Source of the DNA: Terriglobales bacterium
GTDB taxonomy: Bacteria; Acidobacteriota; Terriglobia; Terriglobales; Acidobacteriaceae
Assembly (NCBI GenBank): GCA_035691485.1
Contig: DASSIZ010000051.1
Coordinates: 1 to 42,156 of the forward strand
Reading direction: 5' to 3'
Length of the DNA stretch: 42,156 bases
Shown piece after piece: positions 8,325-19,200 of the stretch (its first letter is position 1; every line of letters begins with the position of its first letter). Under the pieces are notes generated by a model. That model was not told the DNA's origin, did not search any database, and saw only the letters and a list, made by a program, of their open reading frames with translations. The position numbers were made by a program, and so were the translations under genes.

Positions 8325-8443
8325 TGCTCCTCCAGAATTGTCCCGAGGGTCGCATTATGTGACGAAATCCGGGAGCGTACAAGTAACGGGTTGACACGTG
8401 CCGGATAATATCCGACGGCACCAACCGTGCCTGGAGGGTGAGG

Positions 8444-8728
8444 ATGTCATTGAACTTCAAAGTCCCCGCAGGATTGATGGCATTGGCATTGGCCGGCAGC
8501 ATGTTCGTTCCCGCCGCCCGGGCGGAAGAGCAGCCGCACATGAGGGAAGCACTGGAACACTTGAAAGCAGCGCAGGCCGAACTGGCCAAGGCGGAGCACG
8601 ACAAGGGCGGGCATCGCGCCAGGGCGCAGCAACTCGTCAACCAGGCCATCCAGCAGGTGGAGCAAGGACTGCGATACGACACGAAGCACGACAAGGACGA
8701 AGAGCGCCACGAGAAGGACAAGCACTAA
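8444..8728 (+). CDS. Small secreted Ala-rich helical protein with charged His/Lys tail
   Basis: 94 residues from the ATG at 8444, chosen because GGAGGG lies at 8433-8438; a GTG six bases earlier would overlap that site. A signal peptide (LMALALAGSMFVPAARA) ends near residue 27. The mature part is one long amphipathic helix, ALEHLKAAQAELAKAEHD and QQLVNQAIQQVEQGL, followed by a Lys/Asp/His-rich tail with several histidines. A periplasmic helical protein, perhaps metal-binding through the tail (inference only). Followed by a strong terminator, so transcribed alone. Confidence 0.72.
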   Translation: MSLNFKVPAGLMALALAGSMFVPAARAEEQPHMREALEHLKAAQAELAKAEHDKGGHRARAQQLVNQAIQQVEQGLRYDTKHDKDEERHEKDKH

Positions 8729-8750
8729 CCACGGGCATTGCTGCGATAGA

Positions 8751-8800
8751 GGCTCACGGTCGGAGCGCTCACAGAATCTGACCGTGAGCCGTTTTCGCTT
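8751..8800 (+). terminator. Intrinsic terminator after the small secreted protein
   Basis: Perfect 11-bp arms GGCTCACGGTC (8751-8761) and GACCGTGAGCC (8780-8790) with an 18-base loop, followed by GTTTTCGCTT. It separates the small secreted protein gene from rpiB. Confidence 0.82.
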
Positions 8801-8819
8801 AAAGGGATACAATCAGCAA

Positions 8820-9278
8820 ATGAAAATCGCACTCGGCGCCGACCATGCGGGTTTCCCGCTCAAAGAAAAAGTGAAGCAGTGGCTGACCGAACAGGGTGTC
8901 CAGGTCGATGACAAGGGCACATTGTCCAGCGACTCCGTCGATTACCCGGACTATGCGCGCAAGGTTGGCGAAGAGGTGGCGGCGAAGAAAGCCGATCGCG
9001 GCGTGCTGGTATGCGGCAGCGGGATTGGCATGGCGATAGCAGCCAACAAAGTTCCCGGGGTCCGCGCCGCCAACGCGCATACGGTTTATGAGGCGCAGAT
9101 GTCACGCGAGCACAACGATGCCAACGTGCTGACGCTGGGCGCGCGCGTCATGACCGACGAGGAAGCGCACAGCATCCTGGATATGTGGTTACGCACGAAG
9201 TTTGCCGGCGGCCGGCACCAGCGGCGGGTGGAAAAGATCTCCCAAATCGAGCGCGAAGAGCGTGTCCCGACCAGCTAA
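8820..9278 (+). CDS. rpiB: Ribose 5-phosphate isomerase B
   Basis: Interconverts ribose 5-phosphate and ribulose 5-phosphate in the pentose phosphate pathway (RpiB/LacAB family). The ATG at 8820 gives 152 residues starting MKIALGADHAG, the family's usual N-terminus; an in-frame extension upstream runs into the terminator. Cys65 in VCGSGIGMAIAANK is the catalytic cysteine and His9 in GADHAG is in the active site. The HNDANVLTLGAR segment is also conserved. Its nearest codirectional gene is glyA, about 1 kb away, with a divergent secreted-protein gene in between. Confidence 0.95.
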   Translation: MKIALGADHAGFPLKEKVKQWLTEQGVQVDDKGTLSSDSVDYPDYARKVGEEVAAKKADRGVLVCGSGIGMAIAANKVPGVRAANAHTVYEAQMSREHNDANVLTLGARVMTDEEAHSILDMWLRTKFAGGRHQRRVEKISQIEREERVPTS

Positions 9279-9308
9279 GCAATGAGCCGTGCTTTCCCGG
9301 GTGTGCCA

Positions 9309-10100
9309 TCACCTGATTTCCGGCCCGAAGCTGAAATTGTAGGCGCTGACGGGCACCGCTAGTTCTCCTGGCGCCGGCGCGATCCAGTTCGTGCCTCCCG
9401 CCGGAACTCTCACCGTGAATGGCCCCTGGCGCACGTTTTCGACATAGATGTCGACATAGCCGCTCGCGGTAGCGCCAGGAGCAAGTTTCTGGGCCACCAG
9501 GTACTGCTCTTTGACGGCGCGAACATAGTGCTTCCACTTAACGTCTTGGAGAACAGCTCTTGTCATGTAGCGAAGCGCAACCCGGCGGGCGCGCCACCGT
9601 TCGGTCGATACGTCCGCCGCGGTTGAGCAGGCGGCGCTTTCGCCTCGGACAGAGCAACTGCTCGCAGAGCCCGCCTCCGATACCGAAGCGCGCTTCGCAG
9701 ACAGCGTCGGGGTTTCTTCCGCGACTGATTCGGAACGGGCGCCTGCCTCCACCGCGTACGCCTCTTGCAGGACATCGTTCTGGCTGAAGGGTCGATAGGA
9801 ATGTCCGTTCGGCAAAATCACCACGATTTCGCTGGGGGCAAAAACCAGGGGTCTAGCGGATGCATTCGTGATTTTCAGAAGCAGGCCGACGGTAGAACTG
9901 TCGCGCAAACGCATGCCGGCGCAGATGTCGAACGGACTACCCACTTTCCTGAGAAGCAGTCCGCTTTCCTGATCTTTGGTCGACGGAAGCAAAGCTTGCG
10001 GATCGGCACTCGCGACCAGCGTCGCAGGCTTCTTCGATTTCGCGGCTCCGGAAAACACCACCAGCGGCAGGCAGACTAATATCACCAGTGCTTTCTTCAT
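9309..10100 (-). CDS. Hypothetical secreted protein
   Basis: 263 residues with a signal peptide (KKALVILVCLPLVVFSGAA). Two beta-rich parts can be read: residues 55-105 (VGLLLKITNASARPLVFAPSE), like an extracellular immunoglobulin-like strand set, and 200-263 (ASGYVDIYVENVRQGPFTVRVP). The middle (about 118-165) is Ser/Ala-rich low complexity with three cysteines. I recognise no family or catalytic motif. It converges on rpiB with a 30-base gap and is divergent from glyA. The ATG at 10100 has only a weak ribosome-binding site. Confidence 0.7.
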   Translation of the reverse strand: MKKALVILVCLPLVVFSGAAKSKKPATLVASADPQALLPSTKDQESGLLLRKVGSPFDICAGMRLRDSSTVGLLLKITNASARPLVFAPSEIVVILPNGHSYRPFSQNDVLQEAYAVEAGARSESVAEETPTLSAKRASVSEAGSASSCSVRGESAACSTAADVSTERWRARRVALRYMTRAVLQDVKWKHYVRAVKEQYLVAQKLAPGATASGYVDIYVENVRQGPFTVRVPAGGTNWIAPAPGELAVPVSAYNFSFGPEIR

Positions 10101-10345
10101 TTGTCATATCGACGCTGCGTGGCGAGCAGCGATAGTAGCAAACACCACCCCGACTCGACATCAGCAATTTACCTGATGGACGAACCGTTACTTCGGAGCA
10201 GGTTGGCCGGGACCGAAGTTCCGTTTCAGCACGCCGCTTCGCTGGCCGCGCCCGGCCAACTTGGAAGCGCCCGGATTGCGGAGTATGCTTTACGGTTTCC
10301 GGATTCGCCGCCCCGAATCGCCGGCGGCTGACAGGAAGAGCGCTT

Positions 10346-11656
<1,311 letters not shown>

Positions 11657-11672
11657 CAGGCATTTCCGGCGA

Positions 11673-11704
11673 TTGCGCAATTACGAAATTACCAAATTGC
11701 GCAA
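11673..11704. terminator. Perfect 10-bp AT-containing hairpin between convergent genes
   Basis: TTGCGCAATT (11673-11682) and AATTGCGCAA (11695-11704) with a 12-base AT-rich loop. It lies between glyA (plus) and the VOC gene (minus), one base from the latter's stop codon. Likely a shared terminator or 3' hairpin, although neither side has a long T-run. Part of the AT-rich spacer class seen at 1763-1791. Confidence 0.6.
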
Positions 11705-11705
11705 C

Positions 11706-12071
11706 TCATTGGGGTTGCTGGTACAGGCCGATCACGTTTCCTGCCGGATCGGTGAACCTGGCGGTGATCTCCGGGGCGTCAACGCCGATGGGCTGCACGA
11801 TTTTGCCGCCGGAGGCAATGACCGCGTCCACCGCCGACTCCACGCTGTCCACCATGATGTAAATGACGAATCCCGGCTTGGATGCCGGCGGACGCCCCAG
11901 CACCCACGCTCCGCTCACTTCACCGACGGCGTCGTCGAAGGCAGTAGCACCGTCGCCCCGCTTGCGAATGTTCCAGCCGAATGCTTTCTGGTAGAACTCA
12001 GCTGAGCGCGCAATGTCGGTGGCGGGAATCTCGATGTAGCAGATCTTGCCGTTGGCATACGTAGCAGGCAT
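11706..12071 (-). CDS. VOC-superfamily (glyoxalase/bleomycin-resistance fold) protein
   Basis: 121 residues from the ATG at 12071; an upstream in-frame ATG at 12137 would add a poorly conserved 22-residue leader. The vicinal-oxygen-chelate fold is visible as two beta-alpha-beta-beta-beta modules: ICYIEIPATDIARSAEFYQKAF with GW at residues 10-33, and FVIYIMVDSVESAVDAVIASGG followed by TDPAGNVIGLYQ near the C-terminus. This N-to-C pattern matches the small VOC proteins of unknown substrate (PhnB/glyoxalase-like). Metal ligands cannot be assigned safely from sequence alone. Confidence 0.85.
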   Translation of the reverse strand: MPATYANGKICYIEIPATDIARSAEFYQKAFGWNIRKRGDGATAFDDAVGEVSGAWVLGRPPASKPGFVIYIMVDSVESAVDAVIASGGKIVQPIGVDAPEITARFTDPAGNVIGLYQQPQ

Positions 12072-12248
12072 CAGAGCACCTTCGCCGAAAGGAATTGTAG
12101 CAGCGAGTACTGTCGAACAAAGCCTGGACCGCTGCACGCGGGAGTCATTGGCGTTGGATGAGTTCGGTTTGGATGGCCCGCGACTGACTGCGCAGTTTCC
12201 GTTCCACTCTTCGGCTCAAGTTGCGACGGTCCGCGTTACACTATCCGC

Positions 12249-13421
12249 GTGCGCGTGGGGTTTGACATCCGGCCGATCCGGGACTTTGGAGTCGGCACTT
12301 ATATCCGCAACGTAGTGCGGACGCTGGGGCTGCTGGACCAGAGCGGCGAATATTTCCTGATCGGCGGGCGCGATCGGGTGCGCGAGATCGGTAAGCTGCC
12401 GCCCAACTTCCACGTCGTTCCGTTTGCCGAAGAGGAACATTCGCCGCGCGGATATATCGGATTCGCGAAGGTGTTGCGCCATTACGCCTGCGACCTGGTT
12501 CACATCCCGCACCTGTTCTGGACACCGCTGTACCTGCCTTGCCCCTACGTGATGACGGTGCACGACCTGCTTGATTTCATGTACCGGGCGCATAACGGAT
12601 CAGGCTTGCGCCGGGCGGCTCACCGCTACCTGACCCACCGCGTGCTCAGCCGGGCGGCGCGCATCCTGGCGGTCTCGCAATTCACGAAGATGGATATCCA
12701 GCGGCTGTTCAATATTCCCCAGGACAAGATCGAAGTGGTGTACAACGCGATCGACGAACGTTTCCGCGTTGGCCACGCCACCGATGCCGACCGGGAGCTG
12801 ATCGCCGAACGCTACCAGTGCAATTACCCGTTCATCTTGTACGCCGGCAGGATCAGCCCGCATAAGAACGTGGTTCGCATCATCGAGGCGTTTTCGGCGC
12901 TAAAAACGGAGTTGGAGAAGGAAGACAAATTCCCGGATTTGAAGTTAATCATCATCGGCGACGAAGTTTCGCGCCATCCTGACTTGCGGCGGACGGTGGT
13001 CAAGAGCGGCGTGCAAAATGACGTGCGCTTCCTGGGCTTCGTGCCCGTCGAGGTGCTGCGGATTTTTTACGACGTGGCGAAAGTTTTCGTGTTCCCGTCC
13101 CTCTACGAGGGATTCGGCCTGCCGCCGCTGGAGGCGATGGCGCACGGAACCCCAGTGGTGGCGTCGAATACATCGTCGCTGCCGGAAGTTGTGGGCAGCG
13201 CGGCGGTGCTGGTGAATCCTGAGAACGTGTTTGAAATCATGCGCGCTCTGCATAAGGTCCTGGTGGACCAACCGCTGCGGGAGAAGCTGAAGCAGCGGGG
13301 CTATGAGCAGGTGCAGCGTTTCTCCTGGGACACCTCGGCGCAGCAAATCCTGGATGTGTACCGCGAAGTCGCAGGCGCGCCAGCGGCGGCGGCTGTGGAG
13401 ACCCCCATAGCGCAAGTCTGA
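12249..13421 (+). CDS. GT4-family glycosyltransferase
   Basis: Retaining GT-B glycosyltransferase that transfers a sugar from an NDP-sugar, probably to a polysaccharide or lipid-linked acceptor. 390 residues from a GTG start at 12249 that gives [20 protein letters not shown], the usual N-terminal Gly-rich donor/acceptor loop. The C-terminal Rossmann domain starts near residue 195 ([14 protein letters not shown]). It holds the EX7E motif Glu287-Glu295 in [18 protein letters not shown] and SLPEV. Specificity is not readable. It stands alone, not in a polysaccharide cluster. Confidence 0.9.
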   Translation: MRVGFDIRPIRDFGVGTYIRNVVRTLGLLDQSGEYFLIGGRDRVREIGKLPPNFHVVPFAEEEHSPRGYIGFAKVLRHYACDLVHIPHLFWTPLYLPCPYVMTVHDLLDFMYRAHNGSGLRRAAHRYLTHRVLSRAARILAVSQFTKMDIQRLFNIPQDKIEVVYNAIDERFRVGHATDADRELIAERYQCNYPFILYAGRISPHKNVVRIIEAFSALKTELEKEDKFPDLKLIIIGDEVSRHPDLRRTVVKSGVQNDVRFLGFVPVEVLRIFYDVAKVFVFPSLYEGFGLPPLEAMAHGTPVVASNTSSLPEVVGSAAVLVNPENVFEIMRALHKVLVDQPLREKLKQRGYEQVQRFSWDTSAQQILDVYREVAGAPAAAAVETPIAQV

Positions 13422-13617
13422 ATTCAGCTTCCACCCGGTATGAGCTGCCGGGCGCCAATTCTGCCCGGTTGCGCTTCTACTCCCAATTTCAGAGGCAGGC
13501 GCTCATACCAGGGCGGCGCCAGGTTGTCTGGAATATTTCTGCCGGGGACACTCTGTTGGCCTCTTATTTGCTTCTAACTCTGTAGCGGTAGGCACGACTA
13601 GTGAGGCCAAGGGTCCC

Positions 13618-14430
13618 GTGCAATATAAAAAATCGGCAATCGGCTACCTAATTTTCCTAATCGCCGCATTGGCGGCAGCCCAGGCACCCCAGCCTCCGCA
13701 GGTTCCAGCCCAATTCACCCAGCAGGAACCCCGTCCAGAGTTGCAGACCATCGTGCAGCGGATGGAACAGGCGGCGCGCGAGAACCGGGAAAAATACCGG
13801 GCTTACGTCATTACGCGCGAATACCGCATGTACGGCGGCGGTGAGCAGAAGCCGGGCTCGACGGTGGTGGCCGATATCAGCTTCGTTCCTCCCAAGACGC
13901 AGGAATTCAAGATCACGGAAACCCAGGGTAGTGCCCGCGGTGAAAACGTGGTGCGCCACATCCTGGAGAACGAACAGAGAGCGGCTGAGACGGGCCAGGC
14001 GCCGGGCGCGGTGACCCGCGAGAATTACGAATTCACCCTCCAGGGCGAACAGCGCGTGGATGAACACGACTGCTTCGTGCTCGGACTTACACCCAAACAC
14101 AAGGAAAAGAACTTGATCGTCGGTCGCGCCTGGGTGGATAAGAATACCTACCTGGTGCGCAGGGTGCAGGGAGAGATGGCAAAGATGCCCTCGTGGTGGA
14201 TCAAGTCCGTGGAAGTCACTCTCGACTTCGGCGACGTCAGCGGCATGTGGATGAAGACGCACACCACGGCGAATGCGGACGTTCGGGTCTTCGGCCCGCA
14301 CACGCTGCAGGAGAATGCGATCAGGGTCCGAACCGGATCGACGGTGGCGGAAGTTGCGGGCACTCGAGCCCAGCAGTCGAGGCGCTCTTTCCGCCGCGCG
14401 GAGGCCGTGCTCGGGACCTTCCAGCACTAA
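13618..14430 (+). CDS. Secreted LolA/RseB-like (outer-membrane lipoprotein-sorting-like) protein
   Basis: 270 residues from a GTG at 13618; a signal peptide (AIGYLIFLIAALAAAQA) is followed by a Pro/Gln-rich linker. The mature domain has the incomplete beta-barrel pattern of the LolA/LolB-like superfamily: YVITREYRMYGGG, VADISFVPPKTQEFKITE, YEFTLQGEQRVDEHDCFVLGLTPK, IVGRAWVDKNTYLVRRVQG and VTLDFGDVSGMWMKT. It is likely periplasmic and lipid- or lipoprotein-binding, but this is fold-level inference. No operon partner is obvious. The region 13422-13617 upstream contains no gene I can see. Confidence 0.72.
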   Translation: MQYKKSAIGYLIFLIAALAAAQAPQPPQVPAQFTQQEPRPELQTIVQRMEQAARENREKYRAYVITREYRMYGGGEQKPGSTVVADISFVPPKTQEFKITETQGSARGENVVRHILENEQRAAETGQAPGAVTRENYEFTLQGEQRVDEHDCFVLGLTPKHKEKNLIVGRAWVDKNTYLVRRVQGEMAKMPSWWIKSVEVTLDFGDVSGMWMKTHTTANADVRVFGPHTLQENAIRVRTGSTVAEVAGTRAQQSRRSFRRAEAVLGTFQH

Positions 14431-14517
14431 GCGGCGGCGCGGGAACGTGCCAGCATCGCTTTGGGCCGCATACCAACAAAAAGCAACCACCTGAGCAGCG
14501 GGATACGTCATAATGGG

Positions 14518-14778
14518 ATGATGTGGGGTGTGCTACGCGCGGCGTTGGGAGTTCTGCTCGTCTGTGTTGTTGTCTTCCTCGTGATTTCGCCTTATGTTGA
14601 CCCGCCCCTGACTGTCTTACGCGCCCGGCAAATCGCAGTGGGCGTCCTGGCAGTAATGAGCGTTTGCTGGGAGATGGCTGCCAATCGGCAGCCGTTGCGG
14701 GGTGCTGAGCGCGTATGGCCGCCGGCCGGCCATTTTCCTGACACGCATCCGCTGCGCTTGATCACCCTTCTTTGCTAA
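14518..14778 (+). CDS. Small hypothetical membrane protein
   Basis: 86 residues from adjacent ATG codons at 14518 and 14521. Two hydrophobic helices are predicted by eye: ALGVLLVCVVVFLVISPYV and QIAVGVLAVMSVCWE, then a Pro-rich tail. No Shine-Dalgarno is clear. The two-helix pattern with a conserved-looking PPLTVLRARQ loop supports a real gene. Function unknown. It lies between the LolA-like protein and the radical SAM gene. Confidence 0.5.
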   Translation: MMWGVLRAALGVLLVCVVVFLVISPYVDPPLTVLRARQIAVGVLAVMSVCWEMAANRQPLRGAERVWPPAGHFPDTHPLRLITLLC

Positions 14779-14868
14779 AGCGCTCCGTCTCTCATTTTTT
14801 CATCGGGCCATAAACCAAGATTCTCCGGCGGCGTCCCGAAGCCCAAACTCGGGGTCGAGGCAATTTCC

Positions 14869-15990
14869 ATGAAGAAGAAAAGCAGCCTTCGGGCCATACA
14901 CCTGGTGAAAGGTTGGGGCGGGATCCTGACCGGCCGCTCACCGCTAATGTCGATTGAAATCACGCGCGAGTGTCCGTTGAGTTGTCCTGGCTGCTACGCC
15001 TATGGAGAAGACCACCTCGGCGGCGAGAAGAATCTGCGCGACCTCAGCGACTTCAAGGGTGACGAACTGGTGGAACGGGTGGTGGACCTGGTTCGACGCT
15101 ACCGCCCGCTGCACGTGTCGCTCGTCGGCGGCGAGCCCATGATGCGCCACCGCGAGCTGGAAACGATCATCCCGCGGCTCACCGCGCTGGGAAGCTTTGT
15201 CATGCTGGTGACCAGCGCGGTCATTCCCATCCCGAAGCACTGGATGAAATTCAAAGACTTCCGCACCACCATCTCGGTGGACGGGTTGCCCGAACATCAC
15301 GATGTCCGGCGCAAACCGGCGACGTACGAGCGCATCCTCCGCAACATCGCGGGTTGTGAGGTGAATGTGCACTGGACGCTCACCCGGCCCATGTTCGAGC
15401 GCGACGGCTACCTGGAAGACTACGTACGATTCTGGAGCGAGCGCCCGGAAGTGAATTTCATCTGGGTCAGCACGTATTCACCGCAACGCGGCGAAGATTC
15501 CGCGGAAATGCTCCAGCCCGAACACTACCAGCGCCTGATTCGCGAGGCGCCGGAACTACGGCGGCGATATCCGAAGTTCCTGTTCAACCAGGAGATCGCG
15601 CGTACGCTGCTGGCGCCGCCGCGCAATCCGGACGACTGTATTTTTTCCAAGATGTCGGTGAATTACACCGCCGACCTGCGCACGCGCGTGGAGCCATGCA
15701 TTTTCGGCGGCGATCCGGATTGCAGTAAATGCGGGTGCGCGATCAGTTCAGCGCTCCACTGGATTGGGCACCGGCAACTGGCCGGCCCGCTCACGGTCGG
15801 GCACCTGGTGCGCGGTTCGGTTGGGATTGGCAAGTTCGCCGCCAACTTCCGTCCCGGCGTTCGCGAGGCCCTGCGCTGGGAACGTGACCTCGCGGCTGGC
15901 GCGCCGCGCGCAGATAACCTGGTGCAAATCGCTCCACCGGTCCCTATCGCGACGGATCAAAAGCGGGAGAACGCGGCCGCCGGCGACTAG
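14869..15990 (+). CDS. Radical SAM protein with C-terminal cysteine cluster
   Basis: 373 residues. The radical-SAM [4Fe-4S] motif is CPLSCPGC (Cys35, Cys39, Cys42), followed by YAYGEDHLGG. VSLVGGEPMM (83-92) is the SAM-binding GGEP segment and ISVDGLPEHHD (135-145) is the next conserved strand. C-terminal cysteines at 257, 277, 285, 288 and 290 (EPCIFGGDPDCSKCGC) resemble a SPASM/twitch auxiliary cluster, which is common in enzymes modifying peptides or proteins. Substrate unknown; no short precursor peptide was found next door. GAGG lies about 8 bases before the ATG at 14869. Confidence 0.85.
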   Translation: MKKKSSLRAIHLVKGWGGILTGRSPLMSIEITRECPLSCPGCYAYGEDHLGGEKNLRDLSDFKGDELVERVVDLVRRYRPLHVSLVGGEPMMRHRELETIIPRLTALGSFVMLVTSAVIPIPKHWMKFKDFRTTISVDGLPEHHDVRRKPATYERILRNIAGCEVNVHWTLTRPMFERDGYLEDYVRFWSERPEVNFIWVSTYSPQRGEDSAEMLQPEHYQRLIREAPELRRRYPKFLFNQEIARTLLAPPRNPDDCIFSKMSVNYTADLRTRVEPCIFGGDPDCSKCGCAISSALHWIGHRQLAGPLTVGHLVRGSVGIGKFAANFRPGVREALRWERDLAAGAPRADNLVQIAPPVPIATDQKRENAAAGD

Positions 15991-16258
15991 ACTGCCGCGG
16001 TAGATCATTCTCCAATTCGGCGTTTCCGCCGGCCCGCTCAAATGCCCGCTGGAAGCGGCATTGACTTCCGTGCTCTCGCCCAACTAATATCCCGCCCACA
16101 ATTTGCAAGCCGATGGAACCGGCCTGCAAGCGAAAAAATCCATGCTGTCCATCCGCGTGGGTCGGGTGCAGCATTTGCTCATCTTTCCGTAGCCGGTATT
16201 TTTAAATCCGTTGCGTCTTTTTCATTCGGGGTAGGCCATCTTGAAAGACGAGGTCTCC

Positions 16259-19200
16259 ATGGCCAAGAAGCTGCATTTCCTGCTGGTCTCCATTCTGCTG
16301 GCTTGCGTGCTGCCGTTGCCGGCACAACAAGTAGCCGTTTCCGTCGGAGGCCGCGTCAGCGACACGACCGGCGCCGTGGTGCCGAATGCCACGGTGAAGG
16401 CGGTCAACACCCAGACCGGGTTCAGTCGTAACACGACCAGTTCGACCACCGGCGATTACCAGTTGACCGCCATGCCGGTCGGCGATTACCGCATATCGGC
16501 CGAGGCCCAAGGCTTGAAGCGGATGGTAAGGAGCGTCCACCTGGATATCGGCGCCAACGCAACGATTGACTTCGCATTGCCGCCGGGGCAGGTGACCCAG
16601 GAGATCAACGTCGAGGCGCAGCCGGAGGCGGTGGAACCGACGCGGAGCATGGTCAGCGAGGTCATTGCCGAACGAGAGATCGAGACGCTCCCGGTGAACG
16701 GGCGCCAGTTCATCGATTTTGCGCTGCTGGCACCCGGGGTGACGATTGGCGACACCACCTCGGGCTCCACCGACGTGATCATCGAGCCCGTCACCAAGCT
16801 GTCATTCGCGGGCCAGAACATCCATTACAACTTCGTGGCCATCGATGGCGCCGACAATATGTCCACCGCCTCCGGCATCCAGAAAACGACGCCGTCGCAG
16901 GAAGCGGTCAAGGAATTCCGCGTCATCAACAGCGAGTACAGCACCGAGGCGGGCCGCGCGGTGGGCGGGATCATTAACATCATCACCAAGAGCGGGACCA
17001 ACCAGACGCACGGCTCGGTCTACGAATATTTCCGCAACGACGCGATGGACGCGCGCAGCATCCTGGCATCGCCCGGATTGGACAAGCTGCGGCAGAACCA
17101 GTTCGGGTTCACCCTCGGCGGTCCCATCCGCAAAGACAAGACATTTTACTTCGGCAACTACGAGGGCCAGCGGCGGCGGGAATCGCCGTTCTACAACTCG
17201 ATCATCCTCGCGAACCTGCCGGCGATCAACCGCGTCAAGACCCAGTTCTATCACCTTGCGCCGGAAAACCTGAATGTCACGCGCAACACCGATTATGACA
17301 ATATGCTGTTCCGGCTGGACCACACCTTTAATGAGCGGCACAACATGTTCGTGCGCTATTTTTTCAACGACCAGCGCGCCACCAACCTGTCGCCGCTCAA
17401 CGATGGCTTCGACCTGCCCTCCGGCTTCAAGGACAATAATTTCCGCGACCAGTCGCTGGTGGCATCGCTGACCTCTTCGCTGTCGAGGACCCTGGTCAAC
17501 GAACTGCGCGTCCAGTATGCCCACCGCTACTTCAATTTCCCGACCGATACCACGCAGCCGCACCTGGAGGTCTCGAACACGTTCACGCTCGGCGTGAACC
17601 GCGGCAATCCCGATTACTACGAAGAGGGCCGCTGGGAAGTCGTGGACAACGTCACCAAGGCCTGGGGCAAACACACCCTCAGCTTCGGCGGGAATTTCGA
17701 CCATGTGAACACGATCGAATCGTTCCCGCTGTTCTATCCCTTCGAGGCGGATTTCCCCAGCTTGAGCGCCTTCCTGGGGACCGATTGCCTGTTCGGTCCG
17801 GCGGTACCGTCGTTGTGTGGCACGGCGGCAAACCCGATTCCGCACCCGTTCGTGATTTTCTTCGAGCGTTTCAATGCTGCCAACGGCTTCAACGAAACCT
17901 CGTTCAATACCTCGGTCTTCACCGGTCAACGGATCTCGCAGGCCGTGCGCAACCAGGCGCGCGGCGAGTTGGGACACACCTACGAGGGCCTCTACATCCA
18001 GGACAAATGGCACGCAACCGATCGTCTGACCATGAATTACGGCCTGAGGTGGGAGGGCGAAACCTGGCCCAGCATTGCCCTGGACAGCCCGATGAAGAAC
18101 TTCGATCCCCGCGCCGGTTTCTCGTACAGTCTCGGCACCAGCCACAACGTGATCCTGCGCGGCGGAGCGGGCCTGTTCCACGGCACCATCCCCTCGCCCC
18201 TGCTGATGTGCCAGATTCCTTCCTGCGGCGGGCTTTCGAAGTATCCCGGCCGCGAAAACATTCAGGACGGGCTGAACTCCACCACCCGGCTTTCCGCGTT
18301 CGGTTCCGACCCGCTTTCCATGAACATCGCGCTCGGCGGAATCCTAAACGGCAACTATCCGCTGCTGATTCCCTCTCCTTTCCCCGGCGCTCCGCCCTCG
18401 GTCGCGCTGGACGCCACCGTTGTCCGTTTCGCACAGAAACACAAGCCACCCTACGGCGAGCAGGCCAGCCTCGGCCTGGAGTTCGAGCCGTTCCACGATG
18501 CCATCCTGGACGTCAGCTACCTGCACGTTCGCGGCATCCATCTCGGCAGCTTCTATAACGTCAACCAGCCGAACCCTTCCGGCCAGTTGCTGATGCACGA
18601 TTCCAACGGCAATACCGGGCTGAAGAACATGTATTGCGCCAACTTCCCATGCTTCCCCGACGTGGGTTCGGGAATCATCCCCAACATCCGCACTTTCCCG
18701 TTCGCCATCGACTTCGAGGCGGACTCGAAGTGGGACTCGCGATGGGACGGGCTGCTGGTGAACTTCAACAAGCGCATGAGCAAGCACGTCGCCGGCGGCA
18801 TCAGCTACACCTGGTCGCACGGTATCGACAACGGCCCGAACCCAAGCTTCGTGCTGATTCCGCAGGACAGCTCGAATTTCAGGGCCGAACGCGCGAGCTC
18901 GGCGGACGACGTGCGGCATCGTTTCGTGGCTAACATGACGCTGCAGGGACCCACGCACGTGAATCCCCTCGTCAACGGCTTCCAGTTCTCCTTCATCCTC
19001 ACCCTGGAATCGCCGCACTACTTCACCAAGTTTGCCGGGTTCGACGCCAACGGCGACATCTTCGGCAACAACGACCGGGTCGGCATCGAAGCACGCAACA
19101 CCTTCAAGGGGGACAGCTACAAGGCTGCCGACGTGCGCCTATCGCGTACGTTCGCCTTCAGCGAGCGGACCCACCTGGAAGCAATGGCAGAGGCCTTCAA

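Noticed and set aside
8391-8409. TTGACA followed by GATAAT upstream of the small secreted protein gene, resembling a promoter
   Set aside because: The hexamers are only 7 bases apart, far too close for a sigma-70 promoter. No better -10 is found at proper spacing.
16080-16170. Imperfect palindromes before the TonB receptor gene as a riboswitch
   Set aside because: The pairings are short and mismatched, and do not match a known class. They look like chance in GC-rich leader DNA.
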